A stretch of DNA of 64,000 nucleotides from Epiperipatus broadwayi. Its lineage: Eukaryota > Onychophora > Udeonychophora > Euonychophora > Peripatidae. Location of the stretch: contig JAQFVV010012671.1 of NCBI GenBank assembly GCA_028023455.1, forward strand, positions 808,001 to 872,000, read 5' to 3'. Shown here in pieces: positions 11,701 to 26,700 of this stretch. Every line of letters starts with the position of its first letter. The stretch's first letter is position 1. Both the position numbers and the translations under genes were made by a program. The notes beneath the pieces were generated by a model. The model had not been told where the DNA came from, did no database searches, and saw only the letters and a list, made by a program, of their open reading frames with translations.

Positions 11701-14700
11701 TAATCTTAAAGCATTTTTGATGCTAAACTCGTTTATCAAATACAATCTTTATTGTATTTAAAATAAAGTTTTTATTTAGAGTATAATGGTTGCCTTTGAT
11801 TAAGATTCTCATCAACAAAAATGCATTGAAATTATATTAATGTTTTCAGTGTTTTCTCCATGTAATGAAGCAATATTAATATTACCTTTAATTTATGATA
11901 TATAAGTTGCAATTTTTTTTTTCTCCCTAGTTATCTCTAGAAGAACTGAATCTCGGGTCCAAAAAATATGAAGTTCTTGTGATGGCTGTGGGTCTTGCAA
12001 TGGACCGTAAACCATCTCACAGGGAAATGACCTCTGTACTTATTTCAGATCTATATAGCCGTACTTTATCCTTAGATGACATTGCTCGGGGCTTCAACTA
12101 TCTACTTAAAGATTTGCCTGACCTGACCATTGATACTCCTGATGCTCCCACAGTAAATTCTTATATATATATTTATAGAACATATAAAGTCTTTTTAAAA
12201 TAATAATTTGTGTACTTTTTTTTTCAACAGCATATAAAATACTTATTTCAATTGAAATATATAACTTGTACATTTTAAATGAAAATTTAAAAGAAATATG
12301 TATATATGAAATATAGGTGTTTATTGTAAAAAAAAAAAATTGGAGGAATTTTGTCTTTAATATAGTATGTTAATTTTTATTTTCACTCATGATATAAATT
12401 ATAAGTAATCTAAAACAGAAGAGGTGTTACTCTAAATGTTTCATATTATTTGGGGATTTTATAATATAATCAGTCTATAGACAAAATCTTAATTAATTTA
12501 TTAAAGGATATATATGTACACATTGGTTTAAATTTTATTTTTGGATTTCTGTTTTTTTTTGAAATTTTTTTTTCTTCATACATAATTTATTTTTGTAAAT
12601 ATTAAGATTGTGAAGAATATTAAAATTCTCATCTAGATTTTTTTTAAAAAATAATATTCATTAAAATAGAGTTAATTTATTGTTTTAGGTGTAATATCAT
12701 TCTGAGCAATGTTGCCTTTGGCAAAAAATATCAAGCATACAACAGAAAAGAGGAAATGTAACTAGTGAATCAAAAGATAAATTAAAGTGGGTATTACATA
12801 AATTTGAGATAGAGAAATTGAAAATTTGTTAGAAAAGTCTGCTAATGTTTAGGAGAGGTAGAAGCAGGAGTTGGTTGAAATCTTAAAATAAAGATTAATT
12901 ATGAGTGTTGGAAGAATGGAATAGAGGTATAACATCTATGAGAAAGTAGTGTGAGTTGATGCACAAAATAAATTGATAATTTAATGATGACATCAGAAAT
13001 AATATTAATTCATCTGATTTAAATGATTACAAATTTTATTCAGAAATAAGTCATCAATAAGTAAAAAATGAAAAGCAGAATTTGCTTAAAAGAAAAACAT
13101 AAATAATCAGTAGCTCTTCTGAGGACATTTAGAAAAAATAATTAAGAGATAAAAAAATAACCTGTAGATATGAGATGTTTTATTTGTAGTGAGGGCTGCA
13201 TTTTATTTCTTTTTTTTTTTTTTTCATAGAACAAAACTCTGGGATTATTTTTATCATCCATTTAAAAGTAGATACATATCCTTTTTAATTGAATTATAAT
13301 AACTTTGAATTTTCATAATTTTATACATTTATTATAATATTTAATAAATAATAATTCCAGTGCTAAATGCTAAACTGAAATAAAAATCCAAATATTAAAT
13401 CACCTCATATAGTACAGAAATTCAGCACTGCTCTCTGTGAAATATGGACTAATATATTTATTTCACAGAGGGCAGTGCAGAGATATTGCTTGGATGAGAT
13501 GCAGATGTGTGGACAGCAAAGGAAGCAATTCAAGGAGAAATGGAATCGGTCAAGTTTTTATATGAGAGATGCAAAAAGCAAAATGAAAATGTTCGATAGA
13601 TTGCAGTTTATGGATAATAAAATAATAGCCAAAATAGTATTTAATTGGATTATGAATAAAGGGCAGGCAATATGATGAGTGAGAAAGATAATGTGGTATG
13701 CAGAAAATTTGAATAAAGAATTTATATCAGTATACGTATACAAGAGGCGGGATGATTGTGTTAGGAGGATTGTTGAGTGTTATAGTGGTAAGGAATGGGA
13801 TAGAAGAATAGATGTATTAATAAAGAATAGGGAGTTGGAGAGATGGAGAACTAATATGGAGAGTAAAAAGAGTTTAAATATATCTAGAAGTAAACGGAAC
13901 ATTGAGTGCGAGTTAATTTATGATAATAGCAAGGAAAGTAGTTTACTGTTTAAGGCTCGAACGGGATCTTTAACAACAAGGGAATATACACATAAATGGA
14001 AAAGTATGGGTGATTTAGTCTGCAAATTGTATAAGGAAGGCATACAAAATATTAGGCATCTGATGATTCAATGTAAATGCTTGAAAGAAGAAACTGTACA
14101 AATAATGAAGTTATGGATGACTAAATATAAACAAAATGATTATATAGAAAGTGGGTTATTGGTTTTTATGCTGGGTTTGGGGACAGATAAGGGGGATTTA
14201 AATATGAAGGCCATGGAGTTGACAAAGATTATGTTGTGGAAATGGGATGAAGCAGGATTGGGGAAACTTGGGGTGGGAAAGGGAAAGTAAAGTGGCTAAC
14301 AGGTTTCTCTGGACATAATTGCTTAGAGATTCCTGACTCCATATAAGAAGAAGTCACAGTGCATCACATCACATGAATGAAGCAAAGAAAAGAAAGGGAC
14401 TGATAAAGAAATTAACAGTGTTTTCATATAATAAATATGATGTAGCTAGAATTGTATGGAAGAGAGTGGCAGTAGCAGGGTTAACAAATGGTAACGATGC
14501 ATTATGTGTTAGTAAAGGAGTATTAGATTACTTAGAAAAAGTACAGAGAGAAGTAGGAAGACATGCATTAGATGCAGATGTGTTGATGGCAAAGGAGGCA
14601 ATTGAAGGAGAAATGGGATAGTCAAGTTTTTATATGAGAGAAGCAAAATGAAAATGTTCAGTAGATTGCAGTTTGTGGATAATAAGAGAATAGTCAAAAT

Positions 14701-17700
14701 AGTATTTAATTGGGTAGACAACAAGATAGGTGAGAAAGGTAGTATGGTATGCAGAAGATTTGGATAAAAAATGTATACGAGTATAATTATACAAATAGTG
14801 GGATGATTGTATTAGGAGAATTGTTGAGTGTTATAGTGGCAAGGAATGGGATAGAAGAATAGATGCAATAATAAAGAATAGGGAGATGGAGAACTAGTAG
14901 GGAGAGTAAAAAGAATTTAAATATATATAGAAGTAAACAGAATATTGGGTGCGAGTTAATTTATGATAATAGCATGGAAAGTAGTTTACTGTTTAAGGAT
15001 TAAACAGGATCTTTAGCAATAAGGTATTATACACATAAATGGAAAAATGTGGATGATTTAGTCTGCAAGTTGTGTAAGGAATGCATAGAAAATATTAGGC
15101 ATCTGTTAATTGAACATCTGCCTGCAAGCAGAAAGGGTATAAATAATGAAGTTGTGGAAGAATAAATATAAACAATGTGATTATACTGAAAGTGGGTTCT
15201 TGGTTTTTATGCTGGGTTTGGGAAAAAATTCCCGACTCTGAAAAAGGAAAAGTCACAATGCATCGCATCACATATGGGATGATTTAATAAATAATGGATA
15301 TTAAAGTAGTAGAAAATAAATGGATAAAACAACTCATAAATTAGAAAGTGGTCAGAAGGCAACAGATAGGTAGCCTTTTTATATATATCATTGTTATTAA
15401 TTAATAATGGATACTTGTAAAAATAAAAAAAATTTGAAATCAACAAAATGTATTTATTAGTAACAAGTTTAGTGGCATGTAATTATATTTCTGTTATTTT
15501 ATATTAAAAGTTCATAAAAATGGTGTGTAAATGGTTTTTAATTCTAATTTTCAAGATTTCCTTGCAACTTCATAATATATTATCAATGATTCAAAAGTTT
15601 TTCAAAGAAAAAAAAAATCCTAAATTTGTATACCTCTTTTGCGAAAAAAAAGGAAAAAACATTATTTGTTATACTATTCAAAAGAATCTTTTTAAAAAAC
15701 AAAATCTTATTTTGATATATTTAAATTAAACTTTAATTCAGATAAATTGAAAATTTAGAATTAAACATTTCTTAGAAAATGTGGAATCTTGAAACTACTT
15801 TTACAACAAAGAAATTCTGAAAGTTTAATTATATACATGAATAGCAGCAAGTCTATGTACTAGTTTATAAAACTGAAGATGCAGTGCAATGATCATCTTA
15901 GTTTAATGAGCTAATGTTTGGCAGTTGAGGATTCTTAAATATTCAAGATAGTGTGTGTGATTGTATCAATTCCATTCTCCTTCAAAAAAATTACATTTCA
16001 TTATTTTTTTAATTATTTAATGATATATTTTTAAGATTTTTTTTTTGTTTGAGAATAAAAAAAAATATAAAATGAAAATTTGCAAAATAATTTATTATCA
16101 GAAAGATAATGGCAATAATAATAATATCAGCAGATTGCCAAAATTAAAGGAAATTAAAGCTACTTTTATGCAAGTAACATGTATTTAAAGAATTTATGTA
16201 ATATACTTATTGGTTTTATATCTTGATTACAGCGTTCTATTTATATATATATATTTTCATTAGTGAAGCAGCTTTTATACTAATAAAATTGAAATGAATA
16301 AATTACTACAAATATCAGAAGAAAATATAATTGTTGACTAAATTTTATTAGCAGTGAAATATTTTAATAAAGATTAGATAGATTATATTATATCTGAATA
16401 TTTAATTTTGATTGAAATGATGTAAATGGCATATTTAAGTTTATTATTATGTAGCTCTAAATATTAAGCTGCTGGAATAAATTGTGTTTAAAAAGAGTAA
16501 TAAACAATATCAAAATACCACCAATAGTGATCATTCTTGTCTGTTAAGAATAACATCTCAATTTGGAAACTACATTGTAAATTTAAATATTTCTTTTACA
16601 TCATTTAAATTACAAAAAAAAAAAATGGTAATGGTAGTAATATTTAACATTCTTTATTAGATTCTGGGCAACTTTATGGCAAGAGCAGTTGCTGATGACT
16701 GTTTGCCACCCAAGTTCCTTACCAGTTATAAAGGGAAAGTGGAATGCCCAATGGCAAGGTTAAAATTTTGCATTTTGTGTTTTAATCTTTTCAACTATTC
16801 AATTTTTATTTCTATTAATAACATTCATTGTTGTTACTATTGTTTTGCTAATTTTTATTAATTCAGTAATTGCATTTTATTATTACAGTTATATTTAATT
16901 ATTTTTATTTTGGTTATAAAAAACGTAACACTATTTTTAATATTTATTTAGGTTGGCGTTAGATCGTGCTGAAGTACTCTTAAGCATGAAACATGGTCTT
17001 GTACGGCTGGACAATGTCTGGGGAGTAGGAGGGGGAATTAGGCCTGTGAAGTATCTTATCAAAAAGGTAATAATTAAATAGACATTTAATTTTTGTGCCT
17101 GATTATGTATAAGTTTGTGGGTGAAATATATATGTTTGTGTGTATATATACACATATATAATTATGATTTTTTAATGAGAAAATCCATATATGTGGTTGA
17201 AAACTATTTTGAGTAATAATATTGACTATATTTGAATCTTTTTGAAAGAGTCATAATCTTTGAAATAAGTATATATGGATTACTGACGTGTAGTTAAGTA
17301 CATTGAAAAAGATAAAGGGAATTATGATATTTTTCGGATTTTGAAAAAGCTCTTGATAGATTAATAAGAGAGAAGATTGATTTGGAATATTTTGTACTGG
17401 CCAAAGAATAAGAATCAGATTGGAGAATAATGAAATTAAAGTTGTGAATATAGAAAGAGGAATTTGACAAAATGATGCATACCATCTGTGCTTTTTGATA
17501 TTTATTTAGAAGACATGTTGGATAAATATTTGGGATGTGGAGAAGCTAATATTTGAGGTAGAATAATAAAATGCAAAGATTTGCAGATGACATCACTTAT
17601 ATATAGCTGAGGATGAAAAAAGTTTTCAGAATATGTTTAATAAATTGGAGGAAAAATGTATGGAATACAGAAAAAAGATTAATGTTGAGAAGACCAAGTA

Positions 17701-20700
17701 TTTATGGATAGGAAGGAATACTGAAAAGACTACAAGTTAAATGGATTTAGATATTTTGATAGTTAGTTAAGTGAGGATTGAAGAAATGAAGATGAAGTTA
17801 AAAGAGAATAGCATTAGCAAAGGAGGCGTTTATTAAGAAAATATTTTATGGGCTTTTGAAGAGAGAATTAAGAAAAAGGCTATAGAGTGTACTATTGTAT
17901 GATGTTGAAATGTGGGCAATGAGTAAAAAAATTTAGGTACAGATTGGAAACCTTTGTGATGTAATCATGGAAAATGATGGAAAATATTAGCTGGATTGGT
18001 TTTCAACAGTGAGGAGATTTAAATCTGAGAACACTATACCTAGATCTTTGGATTTAATGCAACCTTCCAGGAAGCTCTTTTTAACTTCTTAGTTAACTAT
18101 AAGTTTTAATTGTTTAATACCATTCCTGACTAAAGGATGTTGGTGACTATGTTTATTAAAAAACTAAGAAATCAAAATATATAGATTCTGAACTGGGTAC
18201 AGATCTTTATGATTATAAAAGTGAATTAGTTTGGATTAAAAACATGATTGTGTTTTCGGTTTGAGATTAATAGCTTTATAGTTAACTAAAAGTGTAAAGA
18301 GTGGATGGTATGGGGTTGCATATTTATATGATGTACCCTCAGATTCAAGGCTTCCTGCTTATGGAAGCCATAAGCTAGAAATTAGTCTGAGGATATTCGA
18401 TGAGTAAGCACTAGATAGGGATTTTAATGCACTAGCCCCCTAGCATGCATTCATTATTATAACTTATACTGGGTGATACTATTGTATAAAGAGAATTGCT
18501 ACCATGATTTGTGCATGTTATAAGCCTATGTAATTTTAAACCATTATTTAGTCCTCTTGAAGATGAGTCTTTCCAAGTTTAATCCAAGTTTTTTTGACCC
18601 AAAATCTCTTCTCTGCATCCAATAAATTTTCTGATTTCATCTATCTATCTCACAAATGTTTCTTTGTAGGTCTTTTCTAGTGTCTTGAAAACAGATTCAT
18701 TTTCCAGCCAATCCAGCCCCATTTCATTTTTTTAATTCTTTCAGTGATAACATTGATATTTGTTTTTTCATTGGAGTATTTGCTTTCAATCCCTTCTTTG
18801 TACTCTCAATATACATTTCTTCATACTTCAGATCCATATGTAAAGCTACTAAAATCTATTAAAGGCCATTCTTTTCAAATTCATAGATATATTTTCTTTA
18901 AAAACTAAATTGCTTTTATCCAAAGCACTCTACTAAGTTTAATTTTATGATTAATTTTATCCATTATGTTTCTATCTGTATTAGTAATCCAATCAAGGCA
19001 TTTATAATTATTAAACTTCATAAAATTCATGATTAATGATCTTTATTTTTTTAATTTTGTGAAAAAGTCATTGAATATTGTATCATTAACTTTTTAGCAT
19101 TTATTTTTGGTCATCCTTTCCTCTTTTTTTCATATGATAACTCTTAAAACATTTCCTGAAGTTCTGCAGCATTATTTTCTAAAATAACTTATCATCTGAA
19201 AAATGCAAATGATTTAAATTTTCTCCATGTAATTTTATTCTCTTAATTTTAATCTTCGAAATTTTTTTTTTAATTTTAGTAATATGGAATTATCCTATCA
19301 TACATCCTTTTTAATATCAATCTTTTTAGTATCATATAATCTAATCACTGCTGTTAATGTTTTAGAAAATATTCTTCAGAATATGATATCATATCTATAT
19401 CTTGATAGTCTAAAGCTTTTGTCATTTGTGGAAATAGTTATAAAATCAAATGCTTTTTGTAATTACAGATTCAAAACATAATTGCTACTATATTCATTGG
19501 GTCTTTCTATCATCTTTTTTCAAAACTTTGATGTGATTGACTGTGGTAACACCACTTATAAATCCAGTTTATTCTTTTGATTAATTTGAGACCAAAGTTT
19601 GTCATAGATAAGTGAAAATCTTGCATGCAACTAATAAAAGACAGTTAAGATCTGTAGTTTATATCTTCTTTACCATTTTATTACTGTATTCTTATCATTT
19701 AAATATTTAGTATACAGTTTTGCCAGCAATTACTCTATTTCTTTATCAACTTCTTTTCAGATTTGAATGATTTTCCCATCATTTCCTAGAGCTTTTCCCT
19801 TCTTTATAGATTTAGATAGTCTAAACATATAAACCCTGTTTAAAGCTTATAAATTCAAATGCCTTTTCAAAATCATAAATCCATAGCACAATAGTAACTC
19901 CTACTCATTGGTTCTTTCTATAATTTTTTTCAATACTTGAATGTAATCCATTATGCTAAAACTGCTTTTAAATCCAGTTTTTTTTTTTTTGGTTAGTTTG
20001 ATATCATAGTTCTCTGTAGATGAACTGATAGAAGATTGTTAAAATCTTCATTATCATCTTATTAAATATCTATAAAACTACTGTTTCCAATTATCTGATA
20101 TATCTAATCATCTAGATATTTAACATACAGTTTTCCCAAAAATTTGCTTTATTTCATCTCTTGTTTTAAGATATAATTCTATTTTTGCTGGAGTATTCCT
20201 TTCTTTGCAGATCTAATTATTTGACTCGCTCTTTATTTAAAACAATAAGTAATTTTTTTTTTCTCTCATATATCATAGCATCGGCCGGAATGCGAACTCA
20301 CAATCGTCTGCAACCAACTGCTTGCTTGCAAGGCTGCTGCAATGACCTCTCGGCTAACAACACTTGACAACAATAAGTAATTTGGAAAATATTATAGTTA
20401 TAGGAATTACTTTGTTTTCTTATTCTTTATTAGGATATAATTTTTAAAGAACTCTTTCACACATTTCATAATATCTTCCCTCTTTTTAATAATAGTTTTA
20501 TTTTTTCTTTATATTGTTGAAATAATTTTCCTTTCTATACTAAAAAGTTGTTTATACTTTTGAAACTTTTATTTTTAGTTTATGTTTTTTCAATTCATAA
20601 TTATATTTTCTTATTATTAATTCCTTTTAATACCATTTTATGGATCATTTTAAAATATTTTCATAATTAAATTTATTTTTTTTATACATTTTTCTTATCA

Positions 20701-23700
20701 CAGTTGAAAATTTACTGGTGAATTGCTTTGTCATGTTATTAATAGAGTATCAATTATCTTCTTAATGATCTCCATCAATTGTGAATCATCTTTAGTATCT
20801 CTTAATATTTTTGGAAAGATTGGCAAATTCTATTTTAAATTCACTGGAGTGTTTCTGAAGTTTAGGAATATCACTAATTAATTCTGTCTTTCTTAATAGT
20901 TGTCTCTAGTTTTGCACTGGCCTATGTTGAATCTCTAGTTTTGCACTGGCCTATGTTGAATCAATTAAGAACAATACAATCTCGAAATTCATATCGTCTG
21001 TTAGTTAAACATAATTCATTTCCGCTGTACATCTATTTTGAAGTTTCCATGTTTTTTTTTTTCCATTAAGCATTTTTCTTAAAGATGAAATTTATAATAT
21101 AGAAATAATATGTAAATTCCACAAGTCTATGTCTTCTCTCATTTATAATATAGAAATAATATGCAAATTTTAGAAGCCTATGTATTTTTTCATTTCTAAC
21201 TCTATAATCAAATTTACCACCAGTACTTTCATTTTTTCAGCTTTTTTCTGATTCTGGCATTCAAATATTCCATGATATTTTTATGTCAAAAGCAGTTAGT
21301 GTATGTATATGAATATCCTCTATTTCTTTACTGTAGAAAGAAGTTGTTGGGCATAAATGTGAATTATCTTGCCATTGTGATATGTTATCATTCTTCATAA
21401 TGTTCTATATTTTTTAATTTTTATATTGAATTCCATTTCATTTATGCTTTCAATATTTATGCCATTTCAAATCAATGGTCTCTTCATCTTCTAACTTCAC
21501 AAAATCTAACAATGTATCATTTAATATTAAATTTTTTCTTTTTATTTCATGCAATCTTTTTGTACATGAAAGTGATCTGCATTCTGTAGATAGCTAAACA
21601 AAAAGTTATCAAATGACAGCCTGGATCTACAATCAGGATTTTTAACACTCTCTGCCTTTGTTTATCAATCACTGTCATGCTTGGCATATTCATCCTATCT
21701 TTAAAAAAACTCAGCTGATGCTCACTTTAAAATTATAGGCAATTGAGAAGAAAACTATGGTGTTTCTTGTTTTCAAGGATATGAAGTAAAAATCCAGTAA
21801 AATCCCTAGGCTAGATGATACCGATGATATATATGTGTTGATATAAGAGTAGCTTGGGTGCATTGATTTGTGTAATTGATAAGTTCTTAGTAGTATAGCT
21901 ATTATGTAAACCCTGGTTAATATTATCTTATAGAAAATAATATTTTGAGATAGAGTTTTTGAATTGATTGTTTCCAACAGAATTGAACTGCACTGAAAAT
22001 ATTTATTAATATTACACATTTATGTGTGCATATACATTTATGCATTTTAAGTCTGTTTATAAATATTACACGGACACTTAATGCTTATTTTATTATTTAG
22101 ATGGTGTTACTATTAAAAGAGTATTTATCTTCAGGTGATATTCCTGAAGCAACTCGGTGTCTTCAAGAACTAGAAGTTCCTCACTTTAACCATGAGCTAG
22201 TGTATGAGGTAAAAAATTCAAATGTTTTTTTTTTTTTTTTTGATATTGTAGTAGGTATTAATATATTTGTATGTGTTTTATTTCTTATATTTTATTATTT
22301 AATAAACATAATAATATCTTATCTCTCATTTCATTTAGCCACAATTTTTTTCTGTCTATTTTTTTTTATTAATTGTTACAAGAAATATTTCAGTTCATTT
22401 GTTTTAGTAATTTTTTTAAAATTTTATAATAGTATAGTTGTTATAAGTGTAAGTTATTGATGAATAAAGATGGAAAGTTGGTTGTTTTGAATTTTAATGA
22501 AGTCTTATCATCTTTTAAATTTATTTTTTCTATAATTATCTTTTCTAACTTTTATTTTAAAATTTTGGTTAGATTGTAAAAGCTAGATTATCATCACACA
22601 AATAAATGTGCAATTATAATCATGCAGTTGGTAGTAAATTATTTATTAATCTCATCAATTCAAAATAAATAAATACAGACAAATTATTCATGCTTTTTGT
22701 AAAATGAAAATTACCCAAATTCACAATTCAACCAGAATAGCCAAGAAAATAAACTCTAAAACACCTCCAATGTTTTTACGGCTACAAGCAGATTTCTCAA
22801 GTATACAGAACTACAAAATAGCAACATATTTAAACTAAACAATACCTACCATTCAACTTACTTCCCATACACCCTTAATATTGAAAGAATTTTTAAATAA
22901 ATTAATTGCTTTAGAATATTTGTAACGATGTAAAGGATAAAGAAAAATATTTTATTTCTTTGCCATTTAAATCGTCTTCTTATAAAATTGTATGTAAAAA
23001 TAGTAATTTCTTTGGAAATAAGAAAATTGCTTGGAAAAGGGGTATTACTTTGAATAATTTATTAAATAATACAAAGGAAATTTTTGATAAAAAGACTATT
23101 CTGGAGTAATATATATTATCTCTTGTTTTTGTAAGAAGGTATATATAAGTTAGAGTAATTTGAGCTTAAATAAAAGAATAAAGATACATAAAAGTAAAGG
23201 TAGAAATAAATATCTTAGTTCTCCTTTATATATCCATGAAAAAGATACAGGCCATACTATTAATTTTGATGAAGCTAAAGTTGTGTTATTTGAGAGAACT
23301 GAAATTAAAAAAAGAATTAAATAATCTTTATTATTAAAAATGTATAATTCTGAAGCAATTAACTTATTTAAAAGTTCTTTTAATATTAAGGGTGTATGAG
23401 AAATAAGTTGAATTGTAGATATTGTTTAGTTTAAATATGTTGCACTTGAGAAGTCTGCTTGTAGCAGTGAAACCATTGGTAGTGTTTTAGAGTTTATTTT
23501 TTTTGGCTAGTCTGTTTGAGTTGTGAATTTGGGATAATTTTGATTATTTATTAGTTTCGCTTTATGGTTTAATGTTTACATTTTTGTAGAATGATGATTT
23601 AGAATTCAAAACCTGATATAGTCCAGAATTTTTTATTTATGACATTTCAAATATATTCATTATTAATAGATGGATAGTTAACTAAGAATAAAAATACTAA

Positions 23701-26700
23701 TCTTATAATAGTCTATAGGAAATTTTTTGGATTTAATAAAAATGATTGTTTAGCTAAGTCAAAATATAGTTTTGTCATTTGTCATCACAGTGGGAATGTA
23801 GCACATAAATGAATTTCACCAATGGAATGAAATTTATAACTGAATATTTTTATTAGTGAAATATAAGTACTTAAAGCTAATATGAGTTATTTATATCCTA
23901 TGCTTAAAATTATGAATTGGAAAAGATTTTTATGATAAAAGAAAAGTTTATTAAATGTTTTAAGTTATAGAAAGCTTTTGTTGTTTTAAGCATTTTCCAA
24001 TTATTCATTTTATTGATATAATTATAAATTTGTTGGAAGACATGAAAGAAATAAAATGTGAAAAAAAATAATAAAAAAAATGTTCAAATAAAGACTTACA
24101 AAAAAGCATTGAGCTTTTTTAAATCTCAGTATTAATAACTAATTACAGATTAAAATCGTGAAGAAGAAAAGTGAATGATTAATAAAACTAAATGCCTTGT
24201 ATATTTTATGCTTAAGATTAATAATTGAGAAAAGAATTTAAGAGAACAAAACCATTTTCTCTGTATCTTTACACTTAGAGATAATGATTTAGGAAAACAT
24301 TTTTAGAAAGAAAGCTTATAATATGAGAATTTTTTTTTAGATGAATGAACATTCTTAATAAATAAAACAGTATTGTAAATGTCATGGTGGATTTAGATAT
24401 AAATGAAGAAAGATGAAATTTATCGATGCTAACTTGAATATTATTAATTATTAAGTGTTCAGCATGAGAAAATCTGTGCTATTTATTAATTTTAAACACT
24501 TGTTTTTGTTTTTGTATTTTTTTAATGCCATATCAATAAAAATAACTAATGTTGCTAAAATTTGGACTTCAGTTAAATGTATGTTTGACATTTTACTAAA
24601 TTTATATGATTAAATAAAAATTTTATCTTCTAATGATTTGACTCAATCTCATTGCATCATTTTCTTGTTTATGTAAAGTAAACTTTTTAGTTTTAGAGTT
24701 GTACCGGGTCGAACCACTGAAACCACCTACTTATATGTATATAAATGTTTTGGCCAGTAATATATTTAAAATCTTATAAAGGTTACGTGAATGAACCGGC
24801 ACGTTCGAGCAAAATGGGAGATCTTATTGATAGCTTTAACTATCAACAATGGCCCATCTCAGCTGCTAGATTCAAACCCCTACTATCCAAATACTTTATT
24901 TGTTTTGGGGTAAACCCCGGGGTGCCAGCTAGTCTGAGGACTAACGTATTCAGGCAGTAGGCTCATAATCCAGCGCTCGAAACAATTCCCTTAACTAGTT
25001 CAATCTAATTTTAATCAATAATAAAATATTGGTAAGAAAAGATTGATAAAAAGAATTGACCGACAAATAGAGTTTAATTTTAAAGACAATTTATTAACTA
25101 ACATTAAATAATTTTAAACATTCTACAAATTTAAATATAATACACACATATCAATAGTTCATTTTATGTATGATAGAGTTCATATAATTTGAATCTTGAA
25201 TATTTACGACTTACAGCAGTGGCTACTACGTATAAATGATAATAAATAAATGTTTACCTAGGATTTTTGGGAACGGGGATATTGCTTGTTGTTGACTGCT
25301 TCTGCTGCTTCTGATGGATTATATCTAACCGGTTAGATTTGGACGTTTCTTAAAGAGATTTTTATGCGAATCCATTTGTTTTATTTCGAAGACAGTTGAA
25401 CGTTTGACGGAGGATTTCTGAGTTGTTGTGCAGACATTATTTCACGGGCAGGTCTTGCTGATCTTGTTGGACTAAGGGCTGAATGTAAGAGTGTATATTT
25501 CCATAAGATGCTCAACAGTGCATGTTTGTTTCTGGATTCATAATAGAAATGTACTGTTATCAAGACTGTCACTGCAAACTAGACTGAATAAAACTGTTAA
25601 CTCAACTGATTCTCCGATAAAATATTCAGTATTTATACCGACGAAGTGTTTTCCTTTTGATATCCTCCGGCAAATGTGCAATAGGTGTTATCGAAATTTT
25701 TTAGCAATTAATCCTTTGACAACGTGTTTTTTAAATGATTGTTTAATTAGTAGTAGCTATTTCAAAATGTGTTGTTTTCATATCTTTAATTAGTAGCGCA
25801 CCGCTGTGTTTTTTTTTTTTAAATACATTTTTCATTTATTTATAATATTTAATACTGATACATTTTTTTTACATTCGCACACACATATATAATTTTACTC
25901 TACACATCAAAACTAGTTTTAAGATTATTTTTCTTCTTTAATTTAAATGAAGAGATTTATATATTTTTTTAAAGCTTTTAAATTGTATTTCACCAATAAT
26001 AATAAACTCTTTACTTCCTTTTTATAAAACCTTCAGTTTAATTTTAAGAAAACTCACCACTTTAAATCAATGATTTTTCAACTTTTATTTCAAACTCTTT
26101 TGCGAACGATTTTTTTGTTTTAATAATTTTTTTATGACAAATTATTTTATATACATGTGCCAATTTGGCCTTGGCACATTACACCCCCCTTCGTTTTAGA
26201 GTAAAATGCGTCATTTTTGACCATTTTATCTCTTGCAATTTTAATTCTTGACTCTAAAGATTTATTAATTTATTATTTTAGATAATTCCTACACATGTGT
26301 ATACGTGCAGCATAATTCTACACCTACTAATGTTCTAGATATTGAGTTATTACTGGACTTGCTTACAGGGAATCTATAATAAATGAATCCCTTTTTGCAC
26401 GCATCATAAGGTGCAGCAGTGCCAAGAAAATAACCTAAAAGGATATCTGGATAAATACATTTAAGATACGCATCATGAGGTATCGTATTTACTGAATATT
26501 ACCAGTGTATGTGCGCGTATATACACATGTGTACTTACACACTCTTAATACACCTTAGATTGACTTTATATTTTTATTATTAATCTTACAACATTATTTA
26601 AAATATTTATTTACACTAATCTTATAATATTATTTGCAAATCATTACGAACATCTTTATTTAACATGCGTATATTCAATAAACAAAAAAATCTATTTTAC

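Noticed and set aside
22101-22460. Single 119-residue protein
   Set aside because: Only the first 36 codons are PDCD4 exon; the rest is intron beyond the GTAAAA donor and translates to Phe/Ile-rich low complexity.
24745-24960. Conserved protein (a near-identical frame recurs at 29203-29433)
   Set aside because: The similarity arises because both lie in the two LTRs of one retrotransposon, read on the non-element strand.
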